64,000 bases of DNA, from positions 287 through 64,286 of IMG/VR virus record IMGVR_UViG_3300030329_001359; one strand, given 5' to 3'. Positions 30,375-40,100 of this stretch are shown here, in pieces; position 1 is the stretch's first letter; each line of letters opens with the position of its first letter. A model generated the notes under the pieces. That model saw nothing but the letters and a program-made list of their open reading frames with translations. It was not told the DNA's origin and searched no databases. Position numbers and translations under genes: made by a program. This DNA comes from a virus.

Positions 30375-33300
30375 TTAATCTTCTCCCCACCATTCCACAC
30401 CTCTGTAAGCATCCCTTCCTAACATACCAATAAATACAGGCAGGAATATAAATGAGAAATCATTAACTACTTCTGCTAATGCACTATCTGTATCGTCATC
30501 GTCAGAACCCATACTAGCTAGTGTACCCCAAAAAGCCATTCTCATAGCCACACCTAAAGCTGGGTTTTCAAAACTTCTTAGTATACTAAATGATTGAAAT
30601 CCATATTTCCTTATCATCCAACCAACAATAGGCATTACTGATACAGTACTAGCTATTACAGATGCCATAACCCTAGAAAACACAAGCCTCAATACAGCCC
30701 TAGCTTCTTGGTCAATGGAAGTATCTGATGGGTCGTAAGTTTTTCCTTCAGCTGTGTCTCTAATTGCTTTTACAGCTTCTGTTATTAGCCTATTCATATT
30801 GTCAAATTGACTGTATCCACCTTCACTAAACTTTTTCCATACATTATAATCATGAGCCATTTGTTGAGCCGCATATATTTTATATTGATATATACTCCTA
30901 CCCAATCCATTAAATCCTTCCCCAACATACTGAGGAGTCATGCCAAACTGTGTATTATATACAGCATCTCTAGCTATCTTACGAGCTTTATCTGTTTTAA
31001 ATATACTTAAATCTCCTTGAGAACCATCAATATCTATATCCCCACCTAAACTTCCTCTCTTTTCAGCATCTAATAAAGCCATAATTGCAGTTGTCTTACG
31101 AAGTCTTTCTTCTGTACCAGTAAATGTAAATCCTTTAAATGGTGTGAAGTGCCAAGACAATTTCCAAGATACCATTTGCCTTATTTTCTGGTCAGATATA
31201 TCACCTATCAATGTTTTGAACCTACTCATTATAAGAGCTTCTCTATTATTATCTTGTTCTGCTGCAAAAGCATCAAAGAACTCTCCCCTTTTTCTTGAAA
31301 GTATTGATTTTCTTTCCTTACTTAACTCCCTTAAGCTTGTAACATCATCCCTTAGTATACCTCTTGAACGAGCTTCAAGATTCATTAGGAATTTATCTAC
31401 ATCTTTATCACCATTTAATATAAAATTATTTCTACCTTTTGAAAGCAACCGAACAAAATCTCTCATGTTCTTTCCAGGGATTCCAAATATCGGTCCGAAA
31501 CCAAAGTCATTCCATTCGACATCTCCACCTTGTAACATAATGTCATTGAACATTGACAATATATTTAATACACCAGTACCATTGACAATTGATTCCCATT
31601 TTTGTTTGCTATACTCATCTCCCAATAGCTTTTCTGCTTCCATAAATGTACCAAATCCGTTGGCTATTATCTGGTTCATAATCTGAGTCATGTTTCCCAA
31701 AGCAGAAGTAGTATCGAGGTATCTCATAGAAGGGAATGAGTTCACCCATTTAATAAGTTTCTCAGCACTTTGAGATGTGAACTTGACACCACCTCTTATA
31801 AGTGGGGGAAGATTATTTAACTGTGTAGCTACATTACTATACCCTCCTGTCTTCCCTGTGATGAATGATGTAGACCTTGTATCTGAATCACCAACAGACA
31901 TCTTAATTCTATTCACTAAGTAATCAACTACACCTTCAGGGACAACTTGCTGTTTTTCCATTTGCATTAACTTATCTACAGCCTCAACTGTGTCATTCAT
32001 TAAATCGTTTCTATGTAATGAAGCAAATATGTTCTTTAAATAATCAGCGTGTACATCAGAATCAGTCCTCATAAAAGAAGCATCAGTCCAAGAAGTAATA
32101 TGTTTTAAGTTTGGATTAGCTTGAGCTAAGACCATCCTACTCATAGATTCTATATCATCATCTGTTGTTCTTCCAGATAACCTAGCGTTCATATCTTGTA
32201 AATGTTCTAAGCCTTTTTGCATGAGTTTATATTCGTCACTATTTTCATCACCTTGAAACTCTGCAATCTGTTCTTCAAGTCTATCAACAGCGTTATCAAG
32301 CATTGTCCATAGGTCTTGCTTTCTAAATATATGAGGGAAATAATTATCTTTCTTTAAAGAGAAAAACGAATCTGGTGTACTGATAGAACCATCTTCATCT
32401 GGAGAAGTAGGAGCACTATAGTTTACTTTAGACCTCATACCCCCTATTGAAAATAGGTTATTCATGAAGTCTTCCATCTCTACTGCATCCATACCAAGTT
32501 TCTTTAATCTATTTTCAACTTTAGTTTTTAAACTGTCTAGTTTTTCTCTGTTAGATTTCTCAAAATCTTTAACAGCAGTACCCACAGCTTGATATGTATC
32601 TCTCATTTCTCCTAGTGCTTGCCAAAAATTATTATAACCAACCTCTGTCGCAGCTTCACCAGTTGTAGTCTCTTCAATTAATTCTTGAGGAGGTTGTTTT
32701 TCTACATACTGAAACTGATGCCAAGCTTTTCTTGCGCTACCAGCAAGCATCTCTTTGGTCTCAGGGTCTCTCAATCTGCCATAATATTTTTCTTCTTGCG
32801 CTCTATACCAACCTTCAGCCATATCAATGTTATCCCACTCTGCCATATCATATTCACCATCAGCAAAATTAGTTCTCTTAGCAGGGTCTTCATTTTTATA
32901 TGGTTCTTTGCTTAAAAGGATAGCAGTATAAGTTTCTCTACCTCCTACCTCAGTATCTTTAAATAAAGCATACTTATACTGACTACCATCCTTGCCTCTA
33001 ACAAAATGAACATTGGGAGTAGACCTTTTTTCATCATTAGTCTCTCCATATTCATAATCTTCTTTCATTTCCTCTAATAAATATGAAACTCTTTTCTTAT
33101 ATTTCTTTTCATATTCTCTTCTTTCTTTTGATTCATTTTTTATTGTTCTTTTTATTCCCCTATCCTCATATAAATCAAACTCTGGAGGAATGATTCCAAA
33201 TTGTACATACCTAACTCTACCATCCATTACTTCGTTAATAAAATCTCCAACATAGAATCCAACCATACGATTTCTGACTTCAGTTGCATTAGCATTTAAA

Positions 33301-34154
33301 TGGTCTTTATTTAATGCAGATACTTCATCGTTTATAGTTCCATCTTCGTTATAATATTTAACAAGATATACAGGGACTCCCTGTTGAACATCTTCACCTA
33401 CCAACACAACTCTTTCACTTGGATTTGGAGCTTCTACTTTGGTAATAAATCCTTCTATACCCCAAGCACTTGCATTATTTAAATTAAATACTGACCTTAT
33501 TTTAGGGTTGTCCATTAGATTGTTTTTAAATTTCTCTAATGTGCTTCTTATTCTATTAGCATAACCCTCATAAGATGAGATTTCATTATCACTAAGTCTC
33601 AATCCTTTTCTTATTGCTTTCATCATAACACCAAATCTATCTGCCTTGATAGATATAACTTCTGGTGTAAAGGCTGCAACTTCTCTAGGACTTAGCTTAC
33701 CTTTCTTTAAAATCTTTTCTCTTTTTTCAGTAATCTCTCTTACTCTTGTTAAAGTAGACTTTACTAATCTTGGACTTTGGAGTATTGTTATTGGGTCTAG
33801 ATTTAAATTAAATCTTTTAGAAAAGTATACCCTCCAAGCATCAACAGCATCAATTGGATTGCTATCAAAATTTAATTCTTGAGCTGAACTAAATATATCA
33901 GCAGACATCATATCAAATAATGTGTTATGGTCTGCATACTTAGCTTCTTCACTTCTTAATAACTTAGTAGCTTTCTTTCTTTCTGACCTAGTTACAGCAT
34001 TATCTAATCTTGCTTGTGCATTTTTTATTCCAGACTTACTAGGGTATCCAATAAAACTAGCAACAGCAGATATAACATCATTCTTAAATGTGTTTATATC
34101 TTGTTGAACTTGAGTTTCTATACCATCTATAACTGTTTTACAATCTGAAGCCAT
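30375..34154 (-). CDS. Large ejection/internal virion protein
   Basis: 1259 residues. No catalytic motif seen. Long helical stretches with a central FDMMSADIFSSAQ and a region TTSALGNMTQIMNQIIANGFGTF that resembles internal virion proteins of T7-like and related short-tailed phages. The last 150 residues hold three hydrophobic segments (VMASVIASTVSVMPIVGWMI, GVAMRMAFWGTLASMG, FIFLPVFIGMLG), fitting a membrane-crossing part of an ejected channel. Directly follows the giant 2855-residue gene. Confidence 0.65.
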   Translation of the reverse strand: MASDCKTVIDGIETQVQQDINTFKNDVISAVASFIGYPSKSGIKNAQARLDNAVTRSERKKATKLLRSEEAKYADHNTLFDMMSADIFSSAQELNFDSNPIDAVDAWRVYFSKRFNLNLDPITILQSPRLVKSTLTRVREITEKREKILKKGKLSPREVAAFTPEVISIKADRFGVMMKAIRKGLRLSDNEISSYEGYANRIRSTLEKFKNNLMDNPKIRSVFNLNNASAWGIEGFITKVEAPNPSERVVLVGEDVQQGVPVYLVKYYNEDGTINDEVSALNKDHLNANATEVRNRMVGFYVGDFINEVMDGRVRYVQFGIIPPEFDLYEDRGIKRTIKNESKERREYEKKYKKRVSYLLEEMKEDYEYGETNDEKRSTPNVHFVRGKDGSQYKYALFKDTEVGGRETYTAILLSKEPYKNEDPAKRTNFADGEYDMAEWDNIDMAEGWYRAQEEKYYGRLRDPETKEMLAGSARKAWHQFQYVEKQPPQELIEETTTGEAATEVGYNNFWQALGEMRDTYQAVGTAVKDFEKSNREKLDSLKTKVENRLKKLGMDAVEMEDFMNNLFSIGGMRSKVNYSAPTSPDEDGSISTPDSFFSLKKDNYFPHIFRKQDLWTMLDNAVDRLEEQIAEFQGDENSDEYKLMQKGLEHLQDMNARLSGRTTDDDIESMSRMVLAQANPNLKHITSWTDASFMRTDSDVHADYLKNIFASLHRNDLMNDTVEAVDKLMQMEKQQVVPEGVVDYLVNRIKMSVGDSDTRSTSFITGKTGGYSNVATQLNNLPPLIRGGVKFTSQSAEKLIKWVNSFPSMRYLDTTSALGNMTQIMNQIIANGFGTFMEAEKLLGDEYSKQKWESIVNGTGVLNILSMFNDIMLQGGDVEWNDFGFGPIFGIPGKNMRDFVRLLSKGRNNFILNGDKDVDKFLMNLEARSRGILRDDVTSLRELSKERKSILSRKRGEFFDAFAAEQDNNREALIMSRFKTLIGDISDQKIRQMVSWKLSWHFTPFKGFTFTGTEERLRKTTAIMALLDAEKRGSLGGDIDIDGSQGDLSIFKTDKARKIARDAVYNTQFGMTPQYVGEGFNGLGRSIYQYKIYAAQQMAHDYNVWKKFSEGGYSQFDNMNRLITEAVKAIRDTAEGKTYDPSDTSIDQEARAVLRLVFSRVMASVIASTVSVMPIVGWMIRKYGFQSFSILRSFENPALGVAMRMAFWGTLASMGSDDDDTDSALAEVVNDFSFIFLPVFIGMLGRDAYRGVEWWGED

Positions 34155-37100
34155 TACTTACACCTCGGTTGAATTTGTTGACCAGCTTTCTTATATGCTT
34201 TACTACCTTGTATGCTAAGTTGTGAAAGTTTTTTATACCCAGCCATTGCTTTTTTATTCCCAGTTTGGGCTGAGAAATCAGACTCTTTTAATGCTTTTAA
34301 ATTCTTTTCAAATAAAGGTAAAAACTTTGTAAGAACTCTATGACTCATTAAATCAATAGGCATAAGAGTTAATACATTAGTTCTTTTTCCAATCCCTTTT
34401 AAAAATAAAGAAGTCACTAAATCTTGTACACTATCTGGTAATGATAACCAATCTTCTACATGGTCTTCAACAAATTTATTAAGAAATTCATTGTAATCAG
34501 CAGATATATGTAAAGGAACATCATCAGTAGACTCTCTTTGGGCTTCGTGATATATATTCCAAAAAGTTTCATTGAAAGATGTTTTCTTTGTAACCTCACC
34601 TTTTTCATTTAAAACATCTATTCTATTAGAAACTAAAAATTCGTAAGCCAAAGATAAATCATTGCTACTCCATTTATCTGCATCAAAAGATGGGTCATTA
34701 CCTAATTCATCTACTGTAATACTATGAGCTGCTTGATATGCTTCTTCAGACCAGTCAAGAAAATGGGAACCAGCTTTTTCTACATCTTGTATATCACCTA
34801 CCATATCATTGTAAGCAATACCAACACTTGCTATGAGAGATTCACCTGGCGTTATCTTACCATTTGTTTGTATTAAGGCAGGTCTTTCTAGGTTCTTAGG
34901 TTTAAACCTCATTCTTTCTACCATTTTTTGAAATTCTTTTATCATCTGAATACCTAATTCTTCTTTAGGTGCTTTCTTATTTTCATCTGTAAAGAATCTT
35001 GATGTAAGGTCTCGACTATCCTCTATAATCCTAGACATACTTGCTACATTTCTAGCTGTAGTTAAACCAGATCTTTGCCCACTAAAATTTTGAACTTTAA
35101 ATACTAGTCTCATAGTTTTTATATTACCTTTAGTAAGCTCTTCTCCATCACTTCTTTTAAATATTCTTCTAATTACAAAATCATTATTCCAACCAATCTT
35201 ACTTAATAATCCAAACTTCTTATTATCAACAGCCATTTGCAATAGTATTGCTAGCTCACCTTCAACTGTTGTTTTAAGATACATTGGTTCGCCTTTATTA
35301 TCTATAGATAGACTTCCAGCCACTTCTCTTTCTTCAATTGGAGCATCTCTAGTTGGAATATCAGATATAATATTAACTTCGTTTCCATCAGCATCAACTA
35401 TTGTATCTCCATTTCTATAAATAAGGTCTATTAAATCTCCATTATCTTTATTTAATTGATTTTCATCTAACTCTATATAATCCATAACAACAGAATCACT
35501 AGGATTTTTAGCAGATATAAAACCACCTTCCATACTATTAAGATAAATCTTAGCTTCTTTATAAGCTAACTGAGTCATAACAACTTTAGCATTTGTAGCC
35601 CTACCTTGAGCACCACTTACAGCGGCTTCACCTAGTATAGCTGCGTCCCTAGAGTCTTTACTTACATAGGAAGTATTTGAATCTTCTACATCTTCAAGTT
35701 TTTCTCCAAACATAGGAAGAGCAACAACTGTATTTCTATCTTCAAAGGTTTCACTATTTTGCCAATCTTGATATGCTTGTAAAAATTCACCACTAATAAA
35801 CTCAGCAAATCCGTGGTCTCCATCCCAGTCACCATCAAGTACCTCAACGACATCACTATTCTTTAGAAACATGGTGTCTCCATGACCACCTTCTACCAAA
35901 AATTGTACACGCCTTGTAACTACACCAGTAACTTTAGCAATAGGTTGACGATGAAGTATAACATTGACACCATCTCCTTGCATCAATGCTTCATTAAGAG
36001 CATCTAACTTCTCTTTTTCATCCATGTTTTTTGAAAAATGTTTCCAAAGACCATTAGCATCCCAGTCTTTTGCATATGGAATAGCATTTACAATAGAGTC
36101 TCTATTTAATGAAGCCCAATGTTCTATAGCTTTAAATCTTACAGTTGAGTTATCATAACTAACAGCTACATTACCATCATCTATAAGATTATTAAGATGC
36201 CTTGCTGGTTTTAGATATGCATGAGTAGCATTTCCTTTAGCTAATTGTCTACCTTTATAGATACCATCAGTAAAATATCTATTCTTTAAATAAGATACGA
36301 ATAAATTTGTAATATACTTATGAGCTACTCCCTCACCACCAGTTTCTTCAAGTAAGTCCATCCACTTTTCAGCATCTGTTGGTATTCTTCCTTCTTCCCT
36401 AGTCCTTTTAACTGCATTTAAAAATGTCTTAGGATTCTTTCTCATTGATTTAAGCATAGATAAATAATCTTTAGCAACATCACCATAATGTTTCATTATA
36501 GCTTTTGCTAAATTCATAGCTTCTGGAGTGTCAGGGTTTTCAATAATAGAAGGGTCTAACAATATCTCACCGAGAGCTATAGGATGAGCTGCAGTATTAG
36601 ATGAACCTACTGGATTCATAATGATTTTAACATCACTTTCAAGTAGGTCATGTATAACATAGTCATCTCTAAACTTCCCAGCCCTTTGTTTACTTTCATT
36701 ATTGGTATTCAAGTGGTCAAATTCACCAGTTACATTACCATTTTCATCTAGTGCTTCAAAATATGTACCATCAGCACCCTCGATAACCCTAGCAAATGGA
36801 AAGTTTTCCCCAGGTCTATAGTATTCTTCACCTTTAAACGGAACCATTTGAAGATGCTTCATTGCTATATAGTCATCTTCTTTATTTTCATTAAATGTTT
36901 TATGTCTTATAACAGTTTTAATAGCTGATAATTCTGGAGTTCCAATATTTTCTCCAAGTCTATTAAACCACCTAGAGCCACTTTGAGTATGTCCATCTCC
37001 ATCTCCAAGAACACCACTTTCTAATACTGTACCATCATCCATAGTTTTTCTAACTATAGTACCTCTTGGAACAATCATAACTTTAGAATTTAAACTACCA

Positions 37101-40100
37101 TCTCCTGTATGTGGATTATAACCATTGGTAAGGTCAAGCCTTAGCCTATTATAAGTATCAAGAATATGTTTTTCATCCATAGCATAAGTATCATACTTGA
37201 TTGCTTTCATATATTCATGTATACCTATAGCTTGTTGTATTCTCATATTTTTAACATATGGAACAATTTCTCTTGCTACTCTTATTTTAGAATCTTTTAA
37301 AGTTTCTCCCTCCAATAGTTCAGGAGTATAAGTTTTTATAAAATCAACAATCCATTTCTTAACAGCTTTATCTTTTCTCAGCCAATCTTCAAGCATTACT
37401 TCAACATGGTCTTTTCTTAACCTACCTGCTGCAACTTCAGCGTTCAAGTAATTCTCGAAGTCAGCCTCTGTAAAGTCAGCATATTGGTTATCTGCCTTAC
37501 CCATTAAAATAGAATTATCATTTCCACCTTTCATTCCAATAATAAATAATAAATTAGCATCATCTTTGCCATGCTTTATAACTTGTCTTATATAGCTTTT
37601 ATGTTCAGAATCTTCTATACTGTTTAACACTTCCTCTGTAAGTTTTGTACTTGCTTGCCAATATATATATTCACCTTCATCATTCAACCATTCATTCATT
37701 ATATCTTTCGTTCTAAAATGAATAATTTTTTTATTATGCTTTCCAAGTCTTAAATCTTCTTCAAAGAAATTTGTAGTTTCGTACTGAGATTCTTTTGTTT
37801 TAGTGTCCAATCTTTCTACTGGGGAAACCCTAACTCTTCTTTTTGTCTTTGTTTTTTTCCCTGTTGGTAGTATCAAAGACCTATAAACCCTAGTAAACAA
37901 CCCTTCTTGTTGCTTTGGAACATATCTAGGTATCTTATTTCTATCTTTAAGATATGTTATTTTTAAATCATTTAAATCATCTTGATTATATTCTGTTTTT
38001 ATATTAACTCTATATGATTTTTCTTTAGCTTGTTCTTTAGCCCAATCTTTAATAGCCTCAATATATTCTTCAAATGTATCATTCTGTTGAGCCATTTCAG
38101 AAAGAATTGGTACTTGAGCTTTTGATATATGTACACCAAATACTCTATGAAAAAATTCTGATTGATGTAAATCTGAAGGAATGTCACTAGAGCTATGCCT
38201 ACTGCTATTCACACCAGTATCATTGCCATCCTCATCAGTAGCTCCTTGTTCTTGAAACTTTGCATAAGGGTCATACTCTAATCCTACCTTACCTGCCCAT
38301 CTACCTTGATAAAACTCTTCAGCAACAAAGTCGCCAAGAGCATCGTCAGGTACTTCCCTGAATATATTTCTTAATCTATTAGCAAATTGTTTTAACCATA
38401 TTTTAATCCTGTTAAGAATGCTCCTGTTTTGTATCCTATTGGCATAATACTCGCCTATGTATTGTACAAGTTTCTCTTCACTTCCAAATTGATTAATAGC
38501 TCTTTTAATTAAATCTGTATCTTTAAGTAATCCTACATATATATGAGCATATTCGTGTGGCATAGTATCTAAAGTAGCATCTGTACTCGACCATAAGGCT
38601 ACATTACTTATAGCAACACCAACAGCTCTCTTACCATTCTCTTCCAGTACTCCTTCAAATGTAGCATCTGTTATGTAATTACCAAAATGTCTACGAAGTC
38701 TTGATACAATTTTTTCAGCAAGTTCAGCATTAGAAGTTATTTTAGGTAATGGAGATACTTTAACCTCTTGGAACATATTTATATTTTCATCATCATCCTG
38801 TTCAATATCCCCTGTATTAGTATCACCAGTTTCTTCTTCTGTATTACTAGCCATATTACCAAGAACTGTATCTAGGAAATTACCTATTGTTTCATCATCT
38901 GGCTCTTCTCCAAGACCTATTGGAGTTTCATCCTTTTTTTCTTTTACTTCTTCTTTTGGAGGAAGTTCTTGAGGTATGTTTTCTGAAAGTTTATTAGGCT
39001 CTATAATTGAATCAACAAAAGCTTTATCAAAATCTAAAGATACACCAGATTCAGGTGTTAAAGATGTTATCTTACCTCTCTTATTATATTTAACTTGGAA
39101 TGGAAATATTGCTATCTTCTCAACTCTAACACCATATTGATTCTCAACTAATCGTTTATAAGCACTTAATTGAGCTTCATGTTGTTGTTTTTTACTTCTT
39201 TCTATTCCATTGCCCTTCCATACTTTAGTGTAAGCCCCTGTTTTTGTAGATGCTTTACTTGTTTTGACATCCCATATTTGTATATTACCAGTTTTAGGAT
39301 TCAAAACAAACAAGTCTACTTCCCCAGCTACACCACTTCCATCATCCCAAACAATAATATTATTAGCGAGTACCCTAAGACCTTTGGCATCTATTTTTTT
39401 CTTAACTTCTCCTAAAGCTCTCATTAAGTCATCAAATGCATCTTTAGACATATCTATGTCTGTATGTACTGGTACCTCACCATCTGTAAAGAAAGCACGA
39501 ACAAGACCATCAACTGTATTACCTGCTTTGATTGCACTTTTGTCTGGTTCTCCACTATATGTAGTACCTATAACATTTGAAACCCTTTGGTAACTAACTC
39601 CATCAATTAAATAATCTTTAGTTCTTTGTTCAGCTCTAAATTGATTTTCATTTACTTCAGATTCTAATTCTTCTATTGATTCTGGAGCTGTAGCTACGTC
39701 AGGAGCACCTTCAGGTAATTCAGGTTTACCTTCTATATCTGCTGTTGTAACATCATCTTTAGATTTTAAAGTTGCTCTAGGTCTTGCATATCTTACACCC
39801 CCAACTATTCTTCCTTTAATAGCAGATATAAGATTAGACCTTTCATCTGAAGTCATATCATCTATGTTTCTTTTACCAGTAACATTTTCAGAAAAATCCA
39901 TAAACTCTTTATTATCATCCCAAGCTATGCCCTTAGCTTCGGCTTCTCTATGTACATCTTCAGCAGTAACTTCAGCAGGAGTTGTTAAAGTTTCAACTTT
40001 TCCTTGTGAAGCTTCTATATTTGATAACATTCCCTGCAATACCTTTACATTAGCAATCTGGTCTTCCCCAATTTTCCTATTCATTGCTGATGTTCCAACT

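Noticed and set aside
31144-31686. 180-residue plus frame opposite the 1259-residue gene
   Set aside because: Antisense shadow: Ser/Leu-rich, no ribosome site, no coupling.
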